A DNA stretch of 35,729 nucleotides from a bacterium. GTDB taxonomy: Bacteria; Planctomycetota; Planctomycetia; Planctomycetales; Planctomycetaceae. The number at the start of each line of letters is the position of its first letter. The first letter of the stretch is position 1. The stretch lies in contig WGMU01000123.1 of NCBI GenBank assembly GCA_016124895.1, positions 1 to 35,729 on the forward strand, written 5' to 3'. The notes under the pieces are model-generated. The model saw only the letters and a program-made list of their open reading frames with translations. It made no database searches and was not told where the DNA came from. This document shows, in pieces, positions 18,512 through 28,270 of the stretch. A program made the translations under genes and the position numbers.

Positions 18512-20755
18512 ATGTCGATAGACTTCGCGAGCCAACATCCGCCCCGAAATCAGTCCCTGATGCCTGCCGTCCTGCGCTGCGTCCTTCCGCTTTTGCTCAT
18601 CGCCTTTGCATGCCCCAATGCCGGCGTGGCGCAGAGTCGTGCGCCGCTCACCAGACTGAGCGAGGTTCTGTCGCTCAGCCGTGATCACGCCAATCAGCAA
18701 CGGCCGCTGCAGGTCAGCGGCGTTGTGACATTTGCGGAACCGAAGTGGCACAGTCTTTACATCCAGGATGGCGAGTCTGTTGCCTTCGTCGAAATCGCCG
18801 ACCCGACGATGCTGTCAGCCGACGTCAAATCTGGCGACGTGGTGGAAATCACAGGCACTACGCACGCCGGCAGTTTCACGCCGTTGATCAAGCTCGACGG
18901 AATTCGCCGGTTGCGTTCGGGTGAGTTGCCGGTTCCGGCTCGACTGCAGTCTGCCGAGGACTTCACAGCCAGAAACTGGAAACGCTTTGTCGAATTTGAA
19001 GGGACGGTTTACGACGTTTATTTCGACGAAGGCCACATGTATCTGCACCTGGCCGCGTCGGAACTGGCGGTGTATGCCGTGATCCGGGTCCGGCAGCAAC
19101 CGCCGGGTGACGCTGCCTGGCGAGGACAGGTGGTGAGAGTTCGCGGGGCTCTGGCTGTACCTCAGAACGAGGACGAGCCGCCAACCATCGTGACTGAGCA
19201 GTCACAGGTCGAGTTCCTCGTTCCGGAAGCTCAGCGCAAGGCTGCAGTTCCGTTTCAGGAAATCGCCTCACTTCGCTGGACAAAGTCGGCGCCGGAAGGC
19301 GAGGCGTCGTTGCGCGTCATCGCCCAGGCGATCTCCGACAGCCGATCGACAGACTTCCTGTTGCGGGACTCGACCGGGGCACTCCTGGTCGTCGCGCAAC
19401 CCTTGCCGGAAATCCACGTCGGCGACGTCGTCATCCTCAGCGGTTCGGTGACCGGCGAGCGGCATGGACTACTCACGCTTGACGGCGATGTCTCCCGTGT
19501 CAGTAGGGGAAAGCACATTGTTCCCGTCGATGTGCCTGCGGCCGAGGCGACGCAGCATCCCTACGAGTACGTAAGTGTGAGCGGCGAGTTTCGCGGCTTC
19601 GCACACCATGCGGGAAAAAGGTTCCCTGTTCTTCGAGAAGACGACGCGATCTTTAGCATCAGTGGCCCGCCTGACTCGCTGGCGGTGTTTGAAAAGCTGT
19701 CGGACAAGAGTCACATCCGGGTAACCGGTGTCTGCTGGCCGAAGCACGGGCAGAAATACGATTTCGAAATCCTGCTGAATCAGGCGGAGATCGTCTACGA
19801 GCCACCGCAGCCGCGGGTTGACGACTTCGTCGCCGGACCTCAGATCGGCATCCCGCCGGGGATTCATCCGCGCCGGAATGAGCACCCTCCTGGACCGGGA
19901 CCCATTGGTCCGTTCATTGTCGCGAGTGTTGCGTCGTTCCTGCTGCTGGTTCTGCTCGTTGCCTTTCTGGTTCTGCTGAGGCGGACGAAGGAGCAGCAGA
20001 AGTTCTACGGGGCGATTCATGAGCAGTTGAACGAAGTCTCGCACGTGTCGCGGCTCAACACGCTGGCCGAGATGGTCGGCGCGTTTGCACACGAGCTGAA
20101 TCAACCTCTGACCAGCGTGAGCAACTTCGCCGAGACGGCGCGCATTGTGAGTCAGCGGTGCGAAACTTCGACGCCCCAGCTCAACGACCTGCTCCAGCGA
20201 ATCTCGTCCGAGTCCCATCGCGCCGGTGAGATCATCCGTCGTCTGCGTTCGCTTGTGCAGAGAAAGACGCCGGGACGGGTGCTGACCTCAATCAATCAGG
20301 TTGTCAGTGACTCGCTCGACATGTTTCGGCTGCAGGAACTCGTGGCCAACGGCACGCTCGAAACGCATCTCGAAGAAAACCTGCCGAGGACCGAAGTTGA
20401 TCCGATTCAGCTTCAGCAGGTCATCCTGAATCTCCTGCTCAACGCCCGCGACACCACGATTGGACTGGAGGATCGGCTGCCGAAGATCGTCATCACAACA
20501 GCGCGCGACGGCGACCGACTGACGATCAGCGTTGAGGACAACGGCTCGGGTATCGCCAGCGGCAACCCAGCCACGATTTTCGAGCCGTACTTCACGACAA
20601 AGTCTGAAGGCATGGGTCTGGGTCTCGCGATCTGTCGCACGATTGTCGAGTCACATAATGGAACGATCCGCGCCTCGAACCTCGAACCCTGCGGCGCCCG
20701 TCTGACGGTCAGCCTGCCGATCGCCAGCCAGAACAGCGCGACCACTGTCCGCTGA
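18512..20755 (+). CDS. Sensor histidine kinase with four tandem extracytoplasmic OB-like modules
   Basis: The protein has a signal-type segment (VLRCVLPLLLIAFACPNAGVA), a large outside domain of about 420 residues, one membrane helix (residues about 464-490, FIVASVASFLLLVLLVAFLVLL) and a short-linker kinase core. The core has the H-box FAHELNQPLTSVSNF with His527, N-box QLQQVILNLLLNARD, VEDNGSGI and MGLGLAI, all intact, and resembles the DctB/FixL/NtrB group. The outside part can be divided into four units of about 80-90 residues that share a Val-x-Gly-x-Val start and a Gly-Asp-Val-Val-x-(Ile/Leu)-x-Gly end, as in OB-fold sensor modules. There is no PAS domain, and no response regulator gene is in the window. 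ATG 18512 gives 747 residues; ATG 18560 fits the signal peptide slightly better. Confidence 0.88.
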   Translation: MSIDFASQHPPRNQSLMPAVLRCVLPLLLIAFACPNAGVAQSRAPLTRLSEVLSLSRDHANQQRPLQVSGVVTFAEPKWHSLYIQDGESVAFVEIADPTMLSADVKSGDVVEITGTTHAGSFTPLIKLDGIRRLRSGELPVPARLQSAEDFTARNWKRFVEFEGTVYDVYFDEGHMYLHLAASELAVYAVIRVRQQPPGDAAWRGQVVRVRGALAVPQNEDEPPTIVTEQSQVEFLVPEAQRKAAVPFQEIASLRWTKSAPEGEASLRVIAQAISDSRSTDFLLRDSTGALLVVAQPLPEIHVGDVVILSGSVTGERHGLLTLDGDVSRVSRGKHIVPVDVPAAEATQHPYEYVSVSGEFRGFAHHAGKRFPVLREDDAIFSISGPPDSLAVFEKLSDKSHIRVTGVCWPKHGQKYDFEILLNQAEIVYEPPQPRVDDFVAGPQIGIPPGIHPRRNEHPPGPGPIGPFIVASVASFLLLVLLVAFLVLLRRTKEQQKFYGAIHEQLNEVSHVSRLNTLAEMVGAFAHELNQPLTSVSNFAETARIVSQRCETSTPQLNDLLQRISSESHRAGEIIRRLRSLVQRKTPGRVLTSINQVVSDSLDMFRLQELVANGTLETHLEENLPRTEVDPIQLQQVILNLLLNARDTTIGLEDRLPKIVITTARDGDRLTISVEDNGSGIASGNPATIFEPYFTTKSEGMGLGLAICRTIVESHNGTIRASNLEPCGARLTVSLPIASQNSATTVR

Positions 20756-21117
20756 GTCCGCGCGCCAGACATCTCTGCAGAACATGTCCTGCGACGACGT
20801 TCAAAGTCCCGTTCGAATCCGGCGTTTTTACGCCTGATCGGCTGGTTTGGCATTCAACCGGGTCTTTCATAAACTTCGTGTCCTGGCCAGGAAACGAGTC
20901 GCAGATCGCCGACGCAAGGGACTCGACGGCCGCACGCTGACGGCTTCTGCCTGTTCCGCCGCTGCGTCCGTCACATGTTCGGCTTGACGACGCGACGTCG
21001 ACGACAGCCCCCAGACGGACAGACGAACGGCAGCCAGGCTCACAAAGTTACGGCTCAACAGTGATCTCATCGCCGGCTGAGTACGCGCGGCAGAGCGCTG
21101 GCTCGATCGAGGTTTTC
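20756..21117. other. Intergenic region before the carotenoid-desaturase-like gene
   Basis: These 362 bases contain no supported gene. A small perfect hairpin with five-base arms and a four-base T loop lies at 20821-20834, too weak to call a terminator. I see no other structure. Confidence 0.4.
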
Positions 21118-22545
21118 ATGGCGAAAGATTTTCTCAAAGACACGCAGGACTATTACGACGTCGTTGTCATCGGCAGCGGTCTGGCCGGACTGACGTCGGC
21201 GAACATCCTCGCCCGCGCCGGCCACTCCGTCCTGCTGCTCGAGCATCACTACCAGCTCGGCGGCATGGCGACGTGGTTCAAACGCCGCAACGGACACATC
21301 TTCGATATCTCGCTGCACGGCTTTCCGGTCGGGATGATCAAGTCCTGCCGCAAGTACTGGACGCAGGAAATCGCGGACTCGATCGTCCAGCTCAAAGGCA
21401 TCCGCTTCGAGAACCCGCAGTTCTCGCTGCGCACGACGTTCGACCGCAAGGACTTCACGCGGCTGATCACTGAGCAGTTTGGCGTTCCGTATGAAACGGT
21501 CGACGAGTTCTTCAGCTTCGCGCGGCAGATGAATTTCTACGACGACCAGTCAATGACGGTCCGCGAGCTGTTCGAGAAGTTCTTCCCCGGCCGCGACGAC
21601 GTCGTGCGACTGCTGATGGAACCGATCACGTACGCTAACGGTTCGACGCTCGAAGACCCGGCGATCACGTACGGCATCGTCTTCTCGAACTTCATGAGCA
21701 AGGGTGTCTACACGTTCGAGGGCGGCACCGACAAGCTCGTCAACCAGATGAAGGCCGAAATGGAGAAGAACGGTGTCGACATCCGCATCCGCTCGCAGGT
21801 CGAGAAGATCGAGATCGGCCCGGACCGCCGCGTGACAGGCATCGTGGTTAACGGAAAACGGATCGGCTGCGGAGCGATCGTCTCAAACGCGAACCTCAAG
21901 CAGACGATTTTCGACCTCGCCGGCCGCGAGAATTTCGACAACGACTTCGCCGAAGCCGCCGACGCCGTGCGACTGAATACGTCGAGCTGTCAGGTCTACA
22001 TCGCGCTGAAACCGGGCGAAGAGTTTGAGAACTGCGGCGACCTGCTGTTCCACTCGGAGCACCGCGGCTTCGACATCGACGCGATGCTCAGCCGCGACGT
22101 CAGCAGCCGAACGTTCTCGTTCTATTACCCGTACACGCGGCCGGGACACGATCGCTACGTCATCGTCTCGTCGACGAATGCCCGCTTCGAGGACTGGGCC
22201 AATCTGTCAGAAGAAGATTATGCCGCCGCCAAGCTGGAACTCTCTGAGGGAACGCTCGACTGTCTGTCTCAGTACGTGCCGAACATTCGCGAGCAGGTCG
22301 ATCACGTCGAAGCCTCAACGCCGCGCACCTTCCAGCACTACACGAAGCACTGGCGTGGTTCATCCTTCGGCACGAAGTTCGAGGGACTCGATATCAGCAA
22401 GCGGCTGCCTGAGCAGGTCGGCGGCCTGTTCCACGCCGGCTCGGTCGGCATCATCATGTCCGGCTGGCTGGGCGCGGTGAATTACGGGGTGATCGTCTCG
22501 AACGATGTCGACAAGTACCTGACGCCCGCCGCCGCAACGGTCTGA
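21118..22545 (+). CDS. FAD-dependent phytoene desaturase / carotenoid isomerase-like oxidoreductase
   Basis: The 475-residue product begins with the dinucleotide-binding fold [20 protein letters not shown] and an Arg/Glu-rich second strand [11 protein letters not shown], as in the CrtI / CrtISO / retinol-saturase family. The C-terminal FAD motif is [20 protein letters not shown]. Members desaturate or isomerise carotenoids or related polyenes; some act on other lipids. No phytoene synthase or other carotenoid gene is nearby, so the substrate stays open. The ATG at 21118 follows GAGG by five bases and is preferred over a GTG at 21061. It is flanked by a long gap upstream and a convergent gene downstream, so it probably stands alone. 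Confidence 0.8.
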   Translation: MAKDFLKDTQDYYDVVVIGSGLAGLTSANILARAGHSVLLLEHHYQLGGMATWFKRRNGHIFDISLHGFPVGMIKSCRKYWTQEIADSIVQLKGIRFENPQFSLRTTFDRKDFTRLITEQFGVPYETVDEFFSFARQMNFYDDQSMTVRELFEKFFPGRDDVVRLLMEPITYANGSTLEDPAITYGIVFSNFMSKGVYTFEGGTDKLVNQMKAEMEKNGVDIRIRSQVEKIEIGPDRRVTGIVVNGKRIGCGAIVSNANLKQTIFDLAGRENFDNDFAEAADAVRLNTSSCQVYIALKPGEEFENCGDLLFHSEHRGFDIDAMLSRDVSSRTFSFYYPYTRPGHDRYVIVSSTNARFEDWANLSEEDYAAAKLELSEGTLDCLSQYVPNIREQVDHVEASTPRTFQHYTKHWRGSSFGTKFEGLDISKRLPEQVGGLFHAGSVGIIMSGWLGAVNYGVIVSNDVDKYLTPAAATV

Positions 22546-22574
22546 TCGGTGTTTTGCCGGCACATGTCTCTGGC

Positions 22575-22593
22575 TTGCAGGCGATCGCTGCAA
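22575..22593. terminator. Palindrome between convergent genes
   Basis: A 19-base near-palindrome (TTGCAG / CTGCAA arms around a GCGATCG centre) lies between the stop of the plus-strand oxidoreductase and the stop of the minus-strand lipoprotein gene. It may act as a two-way terminator, but no T tract is present. Confidence 0.3.
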
Positions 22594-22617
22594 CTCTGCT
22601 GGTTCTGGAAAACCCGC

Positions 22618-23457
22618 CTACGGCTGCATCACGGGCTCGTCACGTCCGACGATCGCGGTCGCCCGGTCCCAGGTGAGTACGTCGAGCGACTCACCGCCTG
22701 GTAATTCCTCAAACGGAACCCCTTCTTCTTCGAGCCGGTCGGTGATCGAGTCAAATGGATTTTCAGTGACCGAGGCGGGAAACAATGGCTCCAGTTGCTC
22801 CCAGTAGTTGAGCACGGCCCGGACGTTTTCCGTCGGCACTGCGGCGAGCCGTCTTGCTCTGTCGTAGCGAGTCAGCCAGGCGGCGCGGTGCAGCACTTCG
22901 TGCATCATGGCGGGCGAGAGTGAGTTGAACGGCACGTTGAGTTTGCGGAGTTCGTTCCGCGTGGCCTCGCCACGGGCGATGATCTCGTTGAGATCCTGAT
23001 CCGGCCGCACGGTACTGCGCGACAGTGCCGCAGCAATGACGAGCGTCATCCCGGCAAACTGCTCGCGGGTCATTCGCTTACGCAACAGCCAGCGATCGAA
23101 CTGCCGGGAATCCGGTAGCAGATGGACCAGCGGTTCGTAATCCCAGCGTTCGTCGAGCGCCAGCAACTCCGAATCGACAAGGTCACTGACCGGCAGTGTG
23201 CGCTCGGGGTTCCAGTCGGGCGGAGGCAGAAACAGCGGCGGCAGATTCGGCAGCCGCTTGCCCGGCATATTGCGAACAATCTCGACAAACGCGCGGACAT
23301 CGCCAGCCGATATCGGCTCGTCAGTCCGTTTAACCGTTTGATTCTTCAGCTCAATCTCACCACAGCCCGCCGCGCACGCCACAACCAGCAGCGTCAGCAC
23401 GGAACAGAGCTTCCGGACGCGATGCAGTGATGATGTCAGTGAGCGGCAACCCGGCAC
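22618..23457 (-). CDS. Hypothetical lipoprotein
   Basis: I do not recognise this 279-residue protein. It starts with a basic stretch and a hydrophobic segment (LTLLVVACAAGC) that ends in a possible but atypical lipobox with Ala at -3, so it is probably a lipoprotein. The mature part is helical and charged, with no repeats and no obvious catalytic motif. A hydrophobic patch, FAGMTLVIAAAL, lies in the middle. The GTG at 23457 gives the only start that includes the whole signal segment. It lies downstream of the giant propeller gene on the same strand, 249 bases away, and may be read from its transcript. Confidence 0.6.
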   Translation of the reverse strand: MPGCRSLTSSLHRVRKLCSVLTLLVVACAAGCGEIELKNQTVKRTDEPISAGDVRAFVEIVRNMPGKRLPNLPPLFLPPPDWNPERTLPVSDLVDSELLALDERWDYEPLVHLLPDSRQFDRWLLRKRMTREQFAGMTLVIAAALSRSTVRPDQDLNEIIARGEATRNELRKLNVPFNSLSPAMMHEVLHRAAWLTRYDRARRLAAVPTENVRAVLNYWEQLEPLFPASVTENPFDSITDRLEEEGVPFEELPGGESLDVLTWDRATAIVGRDEPVMQP

Positions 23458-23664
23458 GGGAACCTCGCAACCGTCGGTCGAATGTCAGGAACTTCAGAAC
23501 GCAGAAACTCTGCCTCAGGAGCGGACGGCGTGCGCTTCTGGAATCGGCGATTGCCGCGAGACAACTGCAGCGCGAACCTGCGTTGCTGCATCCTCCGACC
23601 TTCGATCCCTGAGCTGGAGGCGTTTCTCCGAAGGCGCACGGCGATCTCACCGCACTCGCACCAA

Positions 23665-23683
23665 CTGTCGCGCCACGCGACAG
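23665..23683 (-). terminator. Hairpin just after the beta-propeller gene
   Basis: CTGTCGCG and CGCGACAG form a perfect eight-base stem with a three-base loop, 23 bases past the stop of the minus-strand propeller gene. It is GC-rich and stable but has no T run after it, so intrinsic termination is possible rather than likely. The rest of the 249-base gap shows nothing. Confidence 0.4.
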
Positions 23684-23706
23684 GACAAACTCACTGACGC
23701 TGACGA

Positions 23707-26700
23707 CTACGGCCCCTCATAATCGATCCGCAGTGCTGAGCGGGAAAACCTGACAACGACGCGTTGCAGCGCGGCGTTCGGATCGAAGGCGAACGGAGTG
23801 AACTGTTCAGTCGACTTGCGGCGTGTCAGCGTCTGGCCGGTGCGGCGATCGACGATGCGCAGTGCATACCCAGCCTGCCCCTGCTGATCCGGACGCGAGG
23901 TCAATGTGAGCAGCGGCAGCGACTTCGGCTGATCGAGCGGGAAGCGTTCGCCGGCGATCGACTGCTGCCAGAGCAGACCGCCATTGTGCGCGTCGATCGC
24001 GATGAGCCGTCCGCTGATCAGCGGCGTACGAAACCCGAACCGCGGCTCACCGACTGCCTGGAAACCGGATTCTGTTTCCGTTGAGAGAGCAACGATGTGC
24101 GAGTGACTGTCGGAACTGCAATAAGCCGTCCGCAACTCCGCCGGCCGATCGACAACGTGGCGGACGATCGCCTGACCGTTCTGCAGATCGCGAATCGTAA
24201 GCTGTCCGTCGCGGTCCAGAACTCCGAACCAGGCGTTACCCACGGCAAAAACGACGGCAGCGTCGCCCAGCGCGATCGACCACTCAACCTCCTGCGACAG
24301 CAGATCAAGCTGCGTCAGCCGCCGATACGTCATGGCTGACGGGTTTTCGTCGGATAGACCGAGCAGCAGTCGCCGACCGTGCGCCGTCAACAGCCGCAGT
24401 GACGCACTGTTCCGGCCGGTTTTGGCTCCTTCAACATCCGCCAGCCGAAAGTGATTGACCTGAGCGCCGTCAGTCGCACGCAGATGCGTCACCTCGCCAG
24501 ACTGCTCGTCGATCAGCCAGATTGACTGTTCGTCGCCGACGCAACGCACTTCGGCGGGCAGTTCGGCGCGCGACCACAACTGCTGCCCGGTTTCCGGATC
24601 GAGGCAGATCAACTGCCCCCGATCGCGATAACACAGATAGCCGGCCTGGACCGGACCGACCTGCGCCATCGGTCGGTCGAAGCTGTCAAGCGGTGTGAGG
24701 TCCTCGGCGCCGAAACCCGGCACGGCACGGGCCAGTTGATGTGTGCTCAACCGGCTGCCGTCCGCCATATCCAGCGTCCAGCGAAGCTGAGCCCGCGGCT
24801 CACCGGTATCGGAATACGGCGTGATCCCATGCAGCTCGGTTCCGATGCGAAGAATCAGCAGCCGTCCGACGCCCCAGCCACGCGGCAGTGTGAACCAGGT
24901 ATGCAGGGCCGACTCGGACGCCGGCAGTTCCAGTTTCCAGTAACCGGCCTGACCGTCGCCGTAAAACTGCAGCGACGAACCAGATTTCCCGACAAGACGG
25001 ACAGCAACGTTCAGCCGTTCGAACAACGCTCCCTGCCGGCTCTCAACGGGAACCGCGAAATAGCGAACCTCTTCGTATCGATCAGGACGTTCGGCCAGTC
25101 GGGGAGCCGCCGCCTTCCAGTCCGACTGGCGACCTGCCGCGCTCAGTGAGGCGGTCTGTTCGTCAGACAGCAGCGGTTTGTGTGGAGCATTCAACGCCAG
25201 CGTCGAGCGGTCCCGCTCTTCCGCTTCGACAACGGATGCGGCGTCACGTCGATAACTGTGAGCGAGGTACAGCTCGACGAGCTGACGCCGCGCATCGCGA
25301 ACAAGCATCGGATCCGTTGACGATGCCAGCCGGTGCAGCGCGATTTCGTTCTGCAGGAAGCTGCGGCCCACGCGGCCGTCGGAATGGACCTCGGCGTTGG
25401 CGATCCCCGGTACGTCGCGCAGCCGCTCGATGAGCCGCGACAGCGCAAACGGATCGCGGCTGGTTCGCGCTGAACCGATCACCGTTGCGAAGCGAGCCTG
25501 CAATTCGACGGTGGCGGACGAATCACCCGGCATCGGCTTTCCCAGCAGCAGCAGTTCGGACAACTGCCCCTGAAGCCAGCGGCCGTAACGCACGATGCGA
25601 GCCGGACCGGCCTCGCGCAGGCTGATCGCCCCATTGGGATTTCTCGCCGACAATGCGACCAGCAGGTCGAACGCGAGCCTGTCAGCCTGCAGTTCTCTGG
25701 CCCGCTGAACCGCCGCTGCTGCGTGCATCGCTCCCGGCCGATCGAACGCTCCCGCGTCGCTGTCCGCAGCCGGTTTCTGCTGCGGCAGGTTCTGCTGAAG
25801 CGAACTCTGCACGTCTGCCAGTCCAGCCATTGTCACCAGATCACGCAGCGTGTCGGCCGAGTCAGCGCGCCGAATCGCAGTCAGGAGTGCGTCGTCACCT
25901 CCCGCTTCTGATCCGAATCCGGACGCCCATTGCAGCGTCGCGTTCTGGTCGAACGTCGGAGCGGGCAGTAACTGCAGATCCTCAAACGTCTGCTCGACGA
26001 CGCCCGCGTCCGACAGCGTCCAGGTGCGCGGCGTTCCCGCATCAATCGTTTGCCCGGCTGTGATCTGACCGTCACTCAACCGGACCTGCCGCGTCGTCCC
26101 GTCCAGCGCCGGAAACACGTAAAAGCTGCCGCGAAGATTCTCTCGCCGGTTTCCCTTGAGCGAGCGTGCTTTGAGCGGCAGAGCTTCAAGCGATCTCGTC
26201 ACCGAACAGAACCCGCGTCCGATCGGTTCAGGGATCGGCTGCGTCCACACGATCGTTCCATTGCCAGGATCAAACGCTGTCAGCGCATGTCGCGAGACGA
26301 TGGCTGCCAGTGGAGTCGGCTCGCGCGGCGACGTCAGCATCTCCAGAAACAGCGGCTGATCGGCGTCAACGTGTGCGACTTCGTGCCCGGTGCCCGGTTC
26401 CAGAATTCTCACGCCGCCAGCATCCGGACCGGCGTAGATCAGTGACGTACCGCCCTCCGCGTTCGATGCTTTCAGCAGCGTGATCTCACGCCAGCCGTTC
26501 CACCAGCGACGCGTCAGATGAGTCGCGGCGCCGGGCAATGGCGAACCAGCGGGCGGTTCGTCGGCACGCGAGTACCGTCGAGCCCAGACGACGCGGCGGA
26601 AGATCGGATCGACAGCCGCAATCAGACCGGCTCCGGTCGAACAGATCAGCAATCCATCCGCCGCGACGACCGGGCACGCGATCGACGTCCAGTCCGCATC

Positions 26701-28113
26701 TGCCGCCGCCGTCCCGCTTCGCTCGCCGATCTTCAGCATCCACTGCGGAACGCCGTCGTTGCGATTCAATGCGTAGATAAACAGAGCGGCGTCGTGCCGC
26801 AGCAGTCCAACGAGCCATTCACCGTACGTGCTCGGAACACCGAGAAAGTAAGCGGGCGCTGTTTCAAAACCGACTTCCTCGACTTCACTGACGACGAACG
26901 CCGACCTCGTCCAGACAACGCTGCCGTCCGTCACACGGCGCGCGACGAGCTGATTCCGCTGCTGAACTTCTGCAGCCGCTTCGACATTGAACGCAGAGGC
27001 TCCGCCTGGCGAACGCCCGAAACCGGAGACGTGTTCGAGACACAGCAGCCGTCCGACGTCAACGGACATGCGGGAAAACGTCGTGTCGAACTGAACCTGC
27101 CGCGCCATGCCAACAGCCGCCAGCGATTCCAGCGTCCCGGACAGAGCCGCCCGTGAGGGGCGTTGACTGCCGGTCGCTGCCGAATCCGCCTGCCAGCGCG
27201 GCCGTCCCGTCGCCACATCAAACGCGAACAGTCGATTCAGCGTGCGGCCGATCACGACTCCGTCCGCAATGACGGGAGTCAACCGCGGCAGAACCGGGAT
27301 CGCCTGCCGCCGGTGCTCATCGAGTGCCGGTTGAAACCAGCCGACCGAGCTGTCTTCAAACGCCGCCGCGGCCTGCCAGCCAGACGGTTCGCTGTGACTT
27401 GTCGCGCCGGCGTCTGTCAGGGCGACGGAATTCTGTTTGTCGGCGAGCGGCCCGGTATTTCGCGCGGCAGCTTCCAGTGTCTCGATGAGTTGCAGCCGGT
27501 CCGCCAAAGCCGGATCAGCGACGTTCGCGGATGCCAGCTCGCGCTGCAGATGCAGCAGAACAGCGCGAGCCTGCCAGAGCTGTTCGTGATCGAGAAACCG
27601 ACTCACGAGCAGCAGTGTCGCCTGACGAGCGGACTCTGTTCCAGGAAACCTGTCAGCGATCTCGCACAGTTCGCGATCGTCTGCATCATGAGTCAGTGCT
27701 TCCTGCAGTCGGAGTTTTGCGGCTGGCTCAGACTGTTGAACGAACAGCCGTCGTTCTTCGTCCGGCAACGAGGCCAGCAGTCGCCGCGCGGCGTCGACCA
27801 CCGATTGGTATCGTGCAGCCCCGAATTCAGAGGAGCCGACCAGAACAACGCCACGCGTCGCGGCCGAGTCAAACAGATTGCGGAGTTCCACTCTCGCCTG
27901 AGCAGACTCGCCCGCCCGAACCGCCTCCGTGATGCGCTGCAGCGACCGTTCCACCACCTCATTGGTGATCGGCCGCGCAGAGGACGCGAGGCTTCGAGAT
28001 TCAGCAGCCAGCTCCGCCGCGCAAACAGACCGCTGGGCGGTGACTGGAATTGCCGCAAGCAACAGCCTGATCAGGAACAGCAGCAGCCAGCGGTCAGATT
28101 TCCGGCTGCTCAT
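23707..28113 (-). CDS. Giant exported PQQ-type beta-propeller protein with helical N-terminus
   Basis: This protein of about 1468 residues has an N-terminal signal segment (WLLLFLIRLLLAAIPVTA). The first 250 residues are helical and TPR-like (QARVELRNLF, ARQATLLLVSRFLDHEQLW). The remainder is rich in PQQ-type propeller repeats of the form (Leu/Ile)-x-Ala-x-Asp-x-x-x-Gly-x-x-x-Trp: LFAFDVATGRPRW, LTAFDPGNGTIVW, LICLDPETGQQLW and LIAIDAHNGGLLW. The repeats seem to form two groups separated by a helical middle part, suggesting two propellers. No quinoprotein dehydrogenase active-site motif is apparent, so it is more likely a structural or binding protein like BamB-type propellers. ATG 28113 suits the signal peptide; a GTG at 28152 extends it by 13 residues. 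The redox membrane gene lies 157 bases upstream on the same strand. Confidence 0.8.
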   Translation of the reverse strand: MSSRKSDRWLLLFLIRLLLAAIPVTAQRSVCAAELAAESRSLASSARPITNEVVERSLQRITEAVRAGESAQARVELRNLFDSAATRGVVLVGSSEFGAARYQSVVDAARRLLASLPDEERRLFVQQSEPAAKLRLQEALTHDADDRELCEIADRFPGTESARQATLLLVSRFLDHEQLWQARAVLLHLQRELASANVADPALADRLQLIETLEAAARNTGPLADKQNSVALTDAGATSHSEPSGWQAAAAFEDSSVGWFQPALDEHRRQAIPVLPRLTPVIADGVVIGRTLNRLFAFDVATGRPRWQADSAATGSQRPSRAALSGTLESLAAVGMARQVQFDTTFSRMSVDVGRLLCLEHVSGFGRSPGGASAFNVEAAAEVQQRNQLVARRVTDGSVVWTRSAFVVSEVEEVGFETAPAYFLGVPSTYGEWLVGLLRHDAALFIYALNRNDGVPQWMLKIGERSGTAAADADWTSIACPVVAADGLLICSTGAGLIAAVDPIFRRVVWARRYSRADEPPAGSPLPGAATHLTRRWWNGWREITLLKASNAEGGTSLIYAGPDAGGVRILEPGTGHEVAHVDADQPLFLEMLTSPREPTPLAAIVSRHALTAFDPGNGTIVWTQPIPEPIGRGFCSVTRSLEALPLKARSLKGNRRENLRGSFYVFPALDGTTRQVRLSDGQITAGQTIDAGTPRTWTLSDAGVVEQTFEDLQLLPAPTFDQNATLQWASGFGSEAGGDDALLTAIRRADSADTLRDLVTMAGLADVQSSLQQNLPQQKPAADSDAGAFDRPGAMHAAAAVQRARELQADRLAFDLLVALSARNPNGAISLREAGPARIVRYGRWLQGQLSELLLLGKPMPGDSSATVELQARFATVIGSARTSRDPFALSRLIERLRDVPGIANAEVHSDGRVGRSFLQNEIALHRLASSTDPMLVRDARRQLVELYLAHSYRRDAASVVEAEERDRSTLALNAPHKPLLSDEQTASLSAAGRQSDWKAAAPRLAERPDRYEEVRYFAVPVESRQGALFERLNVAVRLVGKSGSSLQFYGDGQAGYWKLELPASESALHTWFTLPRGWGVGRLLILRIGTELHGITPYSDTGEPRAQLRWTLDMADGSRLSTHQLARAVPGFGAEDLTPLDSFDRPMAQVGPVQAGYLCYRDRGQLICLDPETGQQLWSRAELPAEVRCVGDEQSIWLIDEQSGEVTHLRATDGAQVNHFRLADVEGAKTGRNSASLRLLTAHGRRLLLGLSDENPSAMTYRRLTQLDLLSQEVEWSIALGDAAVVFAVGNAWFGVLDRDGQLTIRDLQNGQAIVRHVVDRPAELRTAYCSSDSHSHIVALSTETESGFQAVGEPRFGFRTPLISGRLIAIDAHNGGLLWQQSIAGERFPLDQPKSLPLLTLTSRPDQQGQAGYALRIVDRRTGQTLTRRKSTEQFTPFAFDPNAALQRVVVRFSRSALRIDYEGP

Positions 28114-28214
28114 GGACGGATCGCTCTTTCGTTCGGCAGGGATCGCCCGCACCAGCCAGCAGCCCGCTCAAACACGACGGACCTGGCCTGCAATGCGCGT
28201 AAATCACTCTACTG

Positions 28215-28229
28215 CCGTTCGTCGAACGG
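28215..28229. promoter_or_regulatory. Short perfect palindrome upstream of propeller gene
   Basis: CCGTTCG-T-CGAACGG is a 15-base perfect palindrome in the 157-base gap before the propeller gene start. Its shape suits a dimeric regulator's operator. I cannot place a promoter next to it. Confidence 0.25.
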
Positions 28230-28270
28230 AACCAGCCGGCAATCCGGATCGAGTAATTCCGGAAGCGGTC

